This document shows, piece by piece, positions 44,626 through 54,138 of a DNA stretch of 58,902 nt. The position numbers were made by a program, and so were the translations under genes. Under the pieces are notes generated by a model. That model was not told the DNA's origin and did not search any database. It worked only from the letters and a program-made list of their open reading frames with translations. Numbering within the stretch: position 1 is the stretch's first letter; each line of letters starts with the position of its first letter. The stretch is from Clavulina sp. PMI_390 (taxonomy: Eukaryota; Basidiomycota; Agaricomycetes; Cantharellales; Hydnaceae): NCBI GenBank assembly GCA_015039315.1, contig WIDE01000032.1, forward strand, positions 320,339 through 379,240, written 5' to 3'.

Positions 44626-44643
44626 TGGTGATCCACGCCGGGA
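44626..44643 (+). other. Candidate tRNA primer-binding site
   Basis: TGGTGATCCACGCCGGGA begins with TGG (complement of tRNA CCA-3') and lies just inside the candidate LTR end. It is the expected place and form for minus-strand priming. I could not assign the tRNA. Confidence 0.55.
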
Positions 44644-44799
44644 ACTTTTTCACTCACAAGGTCATTACACGTGTTGAAAAAGGGTGCTCCCAGTTGAAGT
44701 CACTTCACACCACCTGGAAGATTTGCCAAAATTTTTCATTCACAAGCCTCATTCCGCTCAGAGGACATCCCAAGTCTTTTTAGCTCAACCAACTCCGCC

Positions 44800-47700
44800 A
44801 TGTCCATCAGCAACCAAGGCCAACAGGAAACAGACCCCATGTCTCCTTTCACCCAGCCTACCCCACCTAACCTGCCAAACATGCCACCCCCTCTATTTCA
44901 AAATACTACCTTTGCACCACCTCTGCCACAAGTGCAACCCGTGTTTGAAGCTAATGCACACACAGCTTTTACCTTTGAACCACACCACCACCCCAACACA
45001 TTTCATGCTCCTCCACCCATCCGCTCATTTGTCTCAAATATGCCAGCACCCTTCTCAGGAAGAGCTCCCAAATTCAAAGGGAAGGATGTCCGCATGTTCC
45101 TGAAACAATTCAATGGACATGCTGATGCCGCAGGACTGAACAACCGAGAAAGATGCGAGAAGGTAGGCGCATATTGTACCCCAGATATCCAAGACATTGT
45201 ACAAGCACTCCCGCAAATTGGATACCATGATTGGGAGGCTGTCCAGACACAATTATACCAAATATATGACCCTGAAGGCCGACGAGACCGATACTCACGC
45301 ATGGATCTAGTAAAACTCAGCGAGAAAAAACGAAAGATCAGAAACGCCACTGATTACGCTCAGTACCGGCGAGACTTCTCAACCATCTCAACTAACATCA
45401 AAGCCACACAATTTGTATCCCAGAATGATATCAACACGTACTTTTGGAAAGGAATACCCCGCAAACTGCGCTGGGAATTCCTGATCCTTCTCAAAGAATC
45501 AAACCCGTCGCTAAGCAAGGACGAGGCGCCCAGCATGACAACGGTCCACGACATTGCGCTACGACTTTTTGACGACGACTCCGTAGTATCAACAAAAGTA
45601 GTACCGCCGAGAAAAAGAAGCTCAGACCGAAAGCATACAAGGCAATGCTCCCACCACAACAGCTCTGCATCCAGCTCAGAATCGAGCTCAGAATCAAGAT
45701 CAGAGTCGGAATCAGACTGTAAACACAAACATTCTCAACAACATCATCAACGGGAGGCAGATTCAAGCAACGAGGACGGAAGCGATGATGACAATGATGA
45801 CACATCTCACCGCCGGAAGGACAAGCACCGTCGATCGCGACGTGATTCGGGCTCAAAACTGAAGGGGAGCTCGCTCATCATGAACGAAGTATTGATAGAG
45901 TTAAGAAAGCAGAACGAGTGGCGTAATGAAACTAGAACGGCAAACGTCAGCGTCGGAGTCGCCCCAGCACAAGCCCAGTCATACACACCTAATTCAAACA
46001 ATCAAGCCCAAGCGCCCCCTCCTCAGAATGCCCCTGCACCTAATCCTCCCGTCCCATACCAGAACCACTACCAAGCCAACCCACAAATTCCATACCCCGT
46101 CCTTCAACCGAATCCATTTGCCGCCATGACCCCTAACCCAGCACTCCTTGCCGCATATGCAAATGCTATGGCACAAGGGAATCAGCAATCATTCACAAGA
46201 CCGGTTGCACGAACGCAAGGATGCTACGTATGCGGAGGAATCAACACTCACGAAAGAGGGAATAACAACTGCCCCGAAGCACAGAAGCTATTAACCGAGG
46301 GACTCTGCATACTGAGGAATGGACGGATCATGATGGCCGACAACACGGATCCCCCGTATCCCAATAGAACCACTGGCGAAAGCAGAGCTGCAGTCATTCG
46401 GCGAATGGGCAATATGCGTCGCGCACCAAGCGCAAATGTTAGCAACGCCGAATCCAGATGGATTCCAGACTTTGCAGCCTCAGGAGCACGCGTTGTCCAT
46501 CATTCTAGGTTGGGAGAGTCAGGAGCTGACTCAGGAAGCGAAGACGACTACGGCCTACCTCCGGACTGCACCTACTACCAAATGGTCTCGGCACTCCCAG
46601 CAGCAACGGAGACCGCAGGCCGCAAAAACTTTTTTGCTCCTAACCCTACCACAGGACGGCCTGAACGAGCAAAGTCTCGCGAGGTTTTTGACGGAGTAGA
46701 GCTCCCACCAGCACCTCGTCCGGCAAAGAAAACTGTCAGCACCGACACGACACCCACTTTCATAGTCGATAACTCACCAGGTGAACCCGCGCCATTCGGA
46801 ATCTCCGACGCTAACCGAACGCCAATCAATACAACGAAGCCTAGATACGTGGCCCCTCGACCACCAACACCGGGATCTTCCAAAAGCGCATCACGACCTA
46901 ACACGCCAAGTAACGAGAGGTCAGTGGACGCAAATGGAAAAGGAAAGGAGACACCAGCAAAATTTTCGAACGTACCAGGTGAACCACGCATCCCGCGAAC
47001 TGAGCCCGAACCTCGCATCAAGGCCCCACCAACGAAGGCCGCAGAAGAGGAGGAATCTATCAAAAACAGGATTCAGCAACTCGCTCATGAACATGCGGCA
47101 GCAATGATGCATACCATATACTCGGCGCCCGTTGCGGATCTCATCAAAATCAGCCCACACTTCCGCCGCGCAATCATTGAACAATGTAAAAAGCCTACGG
47201 TGGAATCGGTCTCAGTGGCTGTAGAAGAAGCAGAGGAAGTAGACATGCCTATGGAGGTACCAATCCCTTCACACGCAGAAGTGCGGCCGTTCCATATCAC
47301 TGCTGCAAAGTTTGCCCCAGGACTCGAGGCACAAGCACAAACGTCGAGGATGGTTACAATGGCATCCGGCGTCTTCTCGATCATGGTAGGAGGAATTCGC
47401 CTCAAAGCTATGATCGACACCGGCGCCGAAATCTGCTTGATCACTCCTACGGGTGTCCGAATGATTGAAAGAGTCTTCCCGCTTGAAACACGCATGCCTA
47501 CAATATCGGTAACAGGCGTCAGTGGCACGTCGGAATTCACTCGAGGACAAATCACGAACTTACCAATGGAGATACTAGGCCATGAGTTCCGCCAGACGGT
47601 GTTTGCGAATCATTACGACGGGAGTACTTACCAGCTCATCCTGGGCCAGCCATTCTTGATGAACGCAGCTGCCAGCCTCCGATATAAGCGCGAAGGCACA

Positions 47701-50700
47701 GTTCACATATTCCTTCAACCTCGAAGCCTTGACAGTGACAAATCAATTCGAGTGGCATTGAAAGCGGGAAGAGGACTACCGCACCTTGGTCGACGAGCAA
47801 GAGCATGCGCCGCCGAGATCGAGAAAGTAATCGACATCAGCGACGATGACCCACCGGGGCAGAATAACTCACAGAACGAGATCGAGCAGAATGACGACGC
47901 TCCTCCCAACCAGCAATCGCCTGAAATGACCGATCATGGCAGTGAGCCTGGGGAAGGGAAGATAATCGAGGAAGACAGCAACTCACCAGCACAGTCAGCC
48001 GACACAAGCGGATATCGTATCGACGACGACCGCAGCGACTCGCAGAAAGAGAACGAGGGCGGTATTGAAGAATCCCCAGCGCTAGCTGAAAGACACAGGC
48101 AACCCTCAGGCAGCACTTTCGGCCGATCGTTCAAATTCACACTCCCCGTCGACCCTCCCAATCTTCGACCGAGACCCGTCCAGCCCTCAGTTTTCCTGCA
48201 AAGCAACCCCCGCCATCCAGGAAAAACAGCTTTGAGTAAATTCAAACCGGCTAGGCCAATGATTACACCAGCGAGCGTACCTATGATGAGGCAGGAGGCA
48301 ACGGCGGCTCCAAAAGCCACGTCCACCCCAGTCTACCGTCCCGTCTATCACCCATCGGACATCCCATCTGACAGTCGCAAAGCAGAGGAGGGACCTTTCG
48401 ACGCTAACAACGACTTTTTCGAAGCACTCCAGCATGCCCGAAGAAGCCAAAATGACAACACCACATACCTAGACAAGAGACAGTTAGGCCTGCTATATGA
48501 CGCAACACGATTTCGAAGGACGTACGACATACCGATTGGAAACAAAAATCTGGTTCTCGACGAAGGAGAAATGGTGGTCCACATCAACGGAATACGAACG
48601 AAGACAATAGTAGAGCCGGAAGTCAGCATGAACCTTATTTCACGGGCACGAATGGAGATCCTGGGCTTACCGGTCACGACAACGCAAATCGGCGACGGCC
48701 GACACATACAATACTGCCAAGTACCCATCCGACTCGAAGCATGGCCCGTATTTCAAGGAATCTTCCTGGTAACGACGCAGCGCATCCCAGGAAATTTTGA
48801 CGTACTATTAGGGAAGCCTTGGTTAATGGGAATCGAACGACGCTACGAAGGACACAGAATCGACGGATCTTTAGCAACGCGAAGATCGGGCTTTCAAGTG
48901 AGGAGTGACGCCGATACCTTACCATTTCCCCTTGCTACCGATATCGATTGGCCACGACCGGTGAAACCCATGCCGGTCGAATCAACACCTCTGAAGCGAA
49001 CGGTTGGACACTGGACAGCGCCGTCGCACGAAGGGATATCTACATACTTTGCACACTCCGCCAAAGTGGTAGTATCGGCCGAATCCTATGCAAGTGATGG
49101 AACAGATTGGGACAGTGATGATGATGAAGAATCAGTAGTGATTTGGGAAAGCTCGAACGACGATACTGACGATGACAACTGCGTTCTAACGCTCGAGGAC
49201 GATGAAGACAATTATGTCGACGACGACGACCCCTACACCTCCGAGTACGACGATCTGGATAGCGACGGTGAAGAAAGAATGGTGCAAAAATCAGAAGTCA
49301 GCATTCAGGCCGATAACAAGGAAACTTCACGCTCACTTATCGAAGGCGACGCCGAGGAACCACAAAAGGGGTCCGGGCCAGACGAGACCGAGGAGAGTGA
49401 AATCGAGAAACCTCGACCAACCTGGCAAGCTCCAAAAATTGGGTCAAAAAGCGCAGGCATCATGTGGCGAGCCCGTCACGAGCCCGAAACCATCACGAAA
49501 AGCGAAGCTGCAACATTTGTTGGGAAAGTTATGGTCAATGACAAAGGATGGGTGGCAACGAAAGAAGGAACATACCCGAGAGCAGAAACCATCCGAAACA
49601 CGCCCTCCCGCGCAGCAGTGGAACATTTATGCAAACTCGCCAGAAACGGCGACGACGACAAAGAGTTGACCACAGAAATCGAAAATCGGCTGAAAGAATG
49701 GACCGAACCACAGCCGCGAGTCGAAGTCAACGGCGCACAGTATAAACCTAAAGAACTAAGGATGAGACCAGTGCCCGTCAGCGCCCCAAGCATGCCACGA
49801 GAGCCTTACAAACCCATTCCAGAACCAGACGTACCTGACATGCCGCATCACCCGCCAAATTGGCGCAACTATCCCTACTCAGAACGACTCACGCGCGAGC
49901 GCGTGGCCGTTATCATGGATGGAATCGAACCGGACTTCCTGAGCGACGACGAGACGTCCCTACTGATGTGGGTCGTGAGCCAAAACGAGTCAGCGATAGC
50001 CTTCGAAGACAGCGAGCGAGGAACTTTCAAACCTGAGTACTTCCCCGACTATACGATGGAGGTGGTGCCACACACGCCTTGGCAGGAGCGCACCATTCCC
50101 ATTCCACTCGCAATCAGGGGCGAAGTCGAAGAACTATTGAAGAAACAGATAGAAAGTGGAAATCTAGAGCCGACATACTCATCTTATCGCTCGAGTCTGT
50201 TCGTGGTGAAAAAGCCGAAGGGTGGCCTTCGCGTCGTCCACAACCTCCAGCTCCTGAACTCGGTCTCGGTACAAGACGCCATGCTACCACCAAACGTATC
50301 TGATTTTGCAGACGGATTCATGGGGAAGGCGATATACGGGACAATGGATTTATACTCGGGTTTTCACCAGAGGAGACTACACCCGGATTCGAGGCCTCTG
50401 ACGGCGTGCCAAACACCAAACAAGATACTCGTACAAATAACAACACTGCCGATGGGCTACACCAATTCACCTCAGGAATTTCAGCGATCCACTGACCACC
50501 TGGTAGCGACGATGACGTCTGAAGCAGCCGACGCGTATATTGACGATATAGGAATAAAAGGCCCTGAGTCAATTTACAACAATGAGACTATCCCTGAAAA
50601 TAAGAACATCCGGAAATTCGTCGCGGAATATGCTCGAACGCTCTACAAATGCCTGGCAACTCTCGTAAAAGCTGGAGTAACGGCATCTGGAACTAAGCTG

Positions 50701-53343
50701 GTACTAGCCACTCGGGAAGTTGAAATCGTCGGGCACACATGCTCTCTCCAAGGCATTCGCCCTCGACACGGAGCAATAACAAAAATTTTGAACTGGCCGA
50801 TCCCCCAATCCATCACGCAGGTTCGCGGCTTCCTAGGGGTCGCAGGGGTGTGCCGAAACTGGATTGCCGGATACTCCTTTGTGGCGAGACCCTTGATTGA
50901 CTATACATTGAAAACCGTAACGGAATTTGTCTGGACAGCAGTCGCTGAGGAAGCATTCAATAACGTGAAAAAATGCGTCTCCCGCATGTCGGACTTGAAG
51001 AAATTGGATGTACAGGCTGCACTAAATGCCTCGAAATCACAGGGAGCGCTGCTACAACACGGTCGACTCGTCCTTGCCGTCGATACCTCGCATATTGCTA
51101 TTGGTTTCGCACTTTTTCAGCTATTCGACGGTAAGGATAAAGATCTACAGCCCCCGGAAGATGGAGAACCGAGGCGGAAAAATCAACCTCGACTGCTCAG
51201 GTACCCTATCCGCTTTGGGTCTATCAGCCTCAACCCAACAGAGAGCAGATACTCGCAGCCAAAGCTCGAGCTGTATGGACTATTTCGAGCGCTCCGAAGC
51301 CTTGAACCTCTCGTATGGGGGTTTCGAATTGTGGTGGAAATCGATGCAACATCCATACCTCACATGGTGAAAAATACAAGCTTGCCCAATGCGGCAATGT
51401 CTCGATGGGTACACCACATCAGACATTTTCGCATCAAATACATACACATACCGGGAGAGAAACATGTCGCCCCCGATGGCCTATCTCGACGGCCCCACGC
51501 TCCAGCGGACACGGAAGAAACCGATGTTGACCAAGTATCCGACCAGGGCGGTCGTTTTATCAAAGCAAAGTGGGACGGACGGGTACCCGAGCCAATGAAA
51601 TTAGAACTCTCCGACAGCGAAGAATCCCTGGTCGACGAGGCATCACTAGCCGAAGGCGGGAGCTACGAAAAATCTATTCTCAATAAAAATAAAGGCACAA
51701 TGGATTTGCCATCCCCGCAGATCAATCTGGCGTCAACGCGACACACGCGCCGCGATGATAATGAGTCGATCAAGGAGCCAGCGACGGCTAGTCAATCGGA
51801 CGAGAATGATTTACCCACTCCCCAATCAGATATTCCGAAGAAGAGCCAATCGGCACAGCCGAGCCCCACAAATATCCCCGCACGAAAGAAGCCCGCAGAA
51901 AAGCAGCCAAGTTCAAAAAGCGACGGAGAATCGTCCGCATCGAGCTCCAGCGATGTCGCACCCGCAGAGCTCATGCTCATCAGGGTCCGTCATTACCTCC
52001 TGAATAAAACAATACCAACAACCGTGCTGCCATCAAAGCACAAAGCCTTTCTAAGACGTGCGCGAGAATTTTTCCTACAGGAGGGATTTATGTGGAAACA
52101 CGCCCGAGATGCACCAAAAAGAGTGATATTCTCAGGCAATAGTCGTCATGACCTTATCACAAAGGCGCACAATGAGTCAGGGCACCGAGGCCGAGACCCA
52201 ACCCTGAAGAAGCTCTCGGATTTCTATTATTGGCCGTCAATGTGGAGAGAAGTCGGCACCCACTGCCGAGCCTGTGTGGAGTGCCAGATGAGATCCACCC
52301 ACCGACCCATCGTGCCGGTAAACCCCACATGGGTCCCCACAGTATTCAGAAAATTTAATTTGGATCTAGTTGACATGGGGATCACCTCAGGAGGCTACAA
52401 ATTTATTGTCGACACCCGGGACGATCTGTCAGGATGGCTCGAAGCTAGAATGCTGACCCACAAAAACGCCGATGACGTCGCGAACTTTATCTGGCAAGAT
52501 GTGATTTGCAGATTTGGCTGCATCCCGCAAATCACCACGGATAACGGCTCGGAGTTCCAGGGAGCCGTCGACATCCTTGCCGACCGATATAACATTAAGA
52601 TTGTGCACTCATCACCCTACCACCCCGAAGGAAATGGGATGATCGAGCGAGGGCATCGTACTTGGATCGAATCAGTATGGAAAATGTGTCAACGGCACAA
52701 AAATAAGTGGAGCGATTGGTTCTACTCCGCAATGTGGGCCGATCGAGTCACCGCTCGTCGATCCACGGGTTTCTCTCCATATCACCTCATCTATGGCAAA
52801 CCCCACGTTTTCCCTTTTACACTGGACGAGGAGACTTGGTATTCAATCGATTGGCACAATATAGAGACCACTGAAGATTTACTCGAAGTCCGAGCGCGGC
52901 AACTCATGCGGCTCCGCCAAGATCGCTCAGCAGCGGCTAGAAGGAATATTGAAGTCCGCAGAAAAGCAGCAGACCAGTTTGCTCAAAAGAATGCCAGCCG
53001 ATTGGTCTCAGGACTCTATCGCGTAGGAGAGTATGTACTGGTCGCTCTCAAAGGCACCAAGCTGAAGAAAGGGTACGGACGAATCAAATCGGCAGACCGA
53101 TGGGCCGGGCCTTATCGAATTCACGGACGATATGCTTCGGGATCTTATGCACTCGAAGAACTAGATGGGTCGATTCGCCGAGGAGCGGTCGCAGCAAGTC
53201 ACCTCAAGCCGTTCTACACAACTTCGGACCAAGTTATCGGGCAAGATTTAATTTTACAATCCGACAGCGATTTCTCTGGAGAGTTCATGTGGACTGCTAG
53301 CGAAGAAAGCGATGACGCTAGGGACTCGCCGTATATCGAGTAA
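44800..53343 (+). CDS. Gag-Pol polyprotein, Ty3/gypsy type, with duplicated protease domain
   Basis: One unbroken frame of 2847 aa, so Gag and Pol are fused without a frameshift. Order: Gag capsid-like region (about 83-260, FSGRAPKFKGKDVRMFLKQF); a Ser/Glu/Asp-rich spacer; a zinc knuckle variant C-x2-C-x5-H-x6-C (475-491) instead of x4/x4; retropepsin 1 with AMIDTGAEICLIT (Asp873) and LILGQPFL (about 946-953). An acidic spacer leads to a second retropepsin-like domain with TIVEPEVSMNLIS (1269-1281) and VLLGKPWL, lacking D-T/S-G. The RT has the YIDD catalytic box (1913-1916); RNase H starts LAVDTS (Asp2095). The integrase has the HHCC zinc site (His2457, His2462, Cys2492, Cys2495) and catalytic Asp2522 or Asp2525, Asp2581 and Glu2616 (35 residues apart), with a basic C-terminus. 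All key sites but the second protease look intact, so the copy may be active. Confidence 0.96.
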   Translation: MSISNQGQQETDPMSPFTQPTPPNLPNMPPPLFQNTTFAPPLPQVQPVFEANAHTAFTFEPHHHPNTFHAPPPIRSFVSNMPAPFSGRAPKFKGKDVRMFLKQFNGHADAAGLNNRERCEKVGAYCTPDIQDIVQALPQIGYHDWEAVQTQLYQIYDPEGRRDRYSRMDLVKLSEKKRKIRNATDYAQYRRDFSTISTNIKATQFVSQNDINTYFWKGIPRKLRWEFLILLKESNPSLSKDEAPSMTTVHDIALRLFDDDSVVSTKVVPPRKRSSDRKHTRQCSHHNSSASSSESSSESRSESESDCKHKHSQQHHQREADSSNEDGSDDDNDDTSHRRKDKHRRSRRDSGSKLKGSSLIMNEVLIELRKQNEWRNETRTANVSVGVAPAQAQSYTPNSNNQAQAPPPQNAPAPNPPVPYQNHYQANPQIPYPVLQPNPFAAMTPNPALLAAYANAMAQGNQQSFTRPVARTQGCYVCGGINTHERGNNNCPEAQKLLTEGLCILRNGRIMMADNTDPPYPNRTTGESRAAVIRRMGNMRRAPSANVSNAESRWIPDFAASGARVVHHSRLGESGADSGSEDDYGLPPDCTYYQMVSALPAATETAGRKNFFAPNPTTGRPERAKSREVFDGVELPPAPRPAKKTVSTDTTPTFIVDNSPGEPAPFGISDANRTPINTTKPRYVAPRPPTPGSSKSASRPNTPSNERSVDANGKGKETPAKFSNVPGEPRIPRTEPEPRIKAPPTKAAEEEESIKNRIQQLAHEHAAAMMHTIYSAPVADLIKISPHFRRAIIEQCKKPTVESVSVAVEEAEEVDMPMEVPIPSHAEVRPFHITAAKFAPGLEAQAQTSRMVTMASGVFSIMVGGIRLKAMIDTGAEICLITPTGVRMIERVFPLETRMPTISVTGVSGTSEFTRGQITNLPMEILGHEFRQTVFANHYDGSTYQLILGQPFLMNAAASLRYKREGTVHIFLQPRSLDSDKSIRVALKAGRGLPHLGRRARACAAEIEKVIDISDDDPPGQNNSQNEIEQNDDAPPNQQSPEMTDHGSEPGEGKIIEEDSNSPAQSADTSGYRIDDDRSDSQKENEGGIEESPALAERHRQPSGSTFGRSFKFTLPVDPPNLRPRPVQPSVFLQSNPRHPGKTALSKFKPARPMITPASVPMMRQEATAAPKATSTPVYRPVYHPSDIPSDSRKAEEGPFDANNDFFEALQHARRSQNDNTTYLDKRQLGLLYDATRFRRTYDIPIGNKNLVLDEGEMVVHINGIRTKTIVEPEVSMNLISRARMEILGLPVTTTQIGDGRHIQYCQVPIRLEAWPVFQGIFLVTTQRIPGNFDVLLGKPWLMGIERRYEGHRIDGSLATRRSGFQVRSDADTLPFPLATDIDWPRPVKPMPVESTPLKRTVGHWTAPSHEGISTYFAHSAKVVVSAESYASDGTDWDSDDDEESVVIWESSNDDTDDDNCVLTLEDDEDNYVDDDDPYTSEYDDLDSDGEERMVQKSEVSIQADNKETSRSLIEGDAEEPQKGSGPDETEESEIEKPRPTWQAPKIGSKSAGIMWRARHEPETITKSEAATFVGKVMVNDKGWVATKEGTYPRAETIRNTPSRAAVEHLCKLARNGDDDKELTTEIENRLKEWTEPQPRVEVNGAQYKPKELRMRPVPVSAPSMPREPYKPIPEPDVPDMPHHPPNWRNYPYSERLTRERVAVIMDGIEPDFLSDDETSLLMWVVSQNESAIAFEDSERGTFKPEYFPDYTMEVVPHTPWQERTIPIPLAIRGEVEELLKKQIESGNLEPTYSSYRSSLFVVKKPKGGLRVVHNLQLLNSVSVQDAMLPPNVSDFADGFMGKAIYGTMDLYSGFHQRRLHPDSRPLTACQTPNKILVQITTLPMGYTNSPQEFQRSTDHLVATMTSEAADAYIDDIGIKGPESIYNNETIPENKNIRKFVAEYARTLYKCLATLVKAGVTASGTKLVLATREVEIVGHTCSLQGIRPRHGAITKILNWPIPQSITQVRGFLGVAGVCRNWIAGYSFVARPLIDYTLKTVTEFVWTAVAEEAFNNVKKCVSRMSDLKKLDVQAALNASKSQGALLQHGRLVLAVDTSHIAIGFALFQLFDGKDKDLQPPEDGEPRRKNQPRLLRYPIRFGSISLNPTESRYSQPKLELYGLFRALRSLEPLVWGFRIVVEIDATSIPHMVKNTSLPNAAMSRWVHHIRHFRIKYIHIPGEKHVAPDGLSRRPHAPADTEETDVDQVSDQGGRFIKAKWDGRVPEPMKLELSDSEESLVDEASLAEGGSYEKSILNKNKGTMDLPSPQINLASTRHTRRDDNESIKEPATASQSDENDLPTPQSDIPKKSQSAQPSPTNIPARKKPAEKQPSSKSDGESSASSSSDVAPAELMLIRVRHYLLNKTIPTTVLPSKHKAFLRRAREFFLQEGFMWKHARDAPKRVIFSGNSRHDLITKAHNESGHRGRDPTLKKLSDFYYWPSMWREVGTHCRACVECQMRSTHRPIVPVNPTWVPTVFRKFNLDLVDMGITSGGYKFIVDTRDDLSGWLEARMLTHKNADDVANFIWQDVICRFGCIPQITTDNGSEFQGAVDILADRYNIKIVHSSPYHPEGNGMIERGHRTWIESVWKMCQRHKNKWSDWFYSAMWADRVTARRSTGFSPYHLIYGKPHVFPFTLDEETWYSIDWHNIETTEDLLEVRARQLMRLRQDRSAAARRNIEVRRKAADQFAQKNASRLVSGLYRVGEYVLVALKGTKLKKGYGRIKSADRWAGPYRIHGRYASGSYALEELDGSIRRGAVAASHLKPFYTTSDQVIGQDLILQSDSDFSGEFMWTASEESDDARDSPYIE
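49365..49382 (+). repeat. 18-bp exact repeat, copy 1 (in pol)
   Basis: AAAGGGGTCCGGGCCAGA inside the acidic linker before RT. An identical copy lies at 53423-53440, 80 bp after the pol stop. Confidence 0.85.
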
Positions 53344-54138
53344 AAAGACCATGTGTGGGCAGATCGCAGAACACCAACAAACCAAAACAACAGCGACCTC
53401 TCCACAACGTGCTGCGACAATCAAAGGGGTCCGGGCCAGATCCGAACGGACCCATACCAACACCATTTCCTCTGCTTCCTTCTGATTTCTTTTTCTACTT
53501 CTTCCCCTCTCTTCCAATCCGCCAAAAAGGCAACCTCGTTCAAATATCCTCGACGATCAACCGAAAGCACTCAGTCCTCCCTGCTCACCCACCAAACTAC
53601 TCAAAATGGCTACGAAAGAGTCGCCCTGATCCTCTGTCTCTATGAGGATAGATCCTGCGGATCCTGAGCTTCTCGATTACAGCTCGAAAGACTGGCTGGT
53701 ACGAAACACAACCCAAAATACAAAGCAAACGAAAGAAAACTCTGACAAAAACGAAAAATAAACTCGTATCCAGCTAGCCCAACATGAAGCGAAGCCCATA
53801 AATACCACCGTATGAAGACCCGAGGAAAAACAAGGCAAGAACCCCTCTCCAGTCCAAAGTATCTCCCCCGCGTCGTACACATCACACCCCAAAGCACCTT
53901 CCTTCGCTCTCAAAAATTTTCTTTCATTTTCCTCGATTCCGTTTCTTTGCTCGTTTCTTTGCCCTTGCCTTCGCCTCCTTCATCTACCTGCGGAGTGTCT
54001 GCTTCGTCACAAGCCACGTCGACGACTCGTGCGCACGCGCCTCCCAATCGCAGCACACCTATTGTTTTATCGTCAAATTCCATCCCAAATCTTACCTTTT
54101 CTCTCCCTTTTCTTCATCAGATAACCCGACAATCGAAG
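53344..54138 (+). other. Post-pol leader of the downstream ORF
   Basis: 795 bp from the pol stop to the likely start of the next ORF. It contains the second 18-bp repeat (53423-53440) and a strongly C/T-rich run (53880-54130). The frame of the next ORF is open back to an ATG at 53812, but those 109 codons read as translated pyrimidine-rich DNA (LVSLPLPSPPSS), so I treat them as 5' UTR. No LTR end recognised here. Confidence 0.5.
53423..53440 (+). repeat. 18-bp exact repeat, copy 2 (after pol)
   Basis: Same AAAGGGGTCCGGGCCAGA as at 49365-49382, same orientation. Purine-rich start. Confidence 0.85.

Noticed and set aside
46575..47063. 162-codon minus-strand frame in gag-pol
   Set aside because: Antisense to the polyprotein; Gly/Ala/Ser-rich, no start context or family.
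53812..54138. 109-codon N-terminal extension of the 1040-aa ORF
   Set aside because: Reads as translated pyrimidine-rich leader; coding style begins at the ATG at 54139. Kept only as an alternative.
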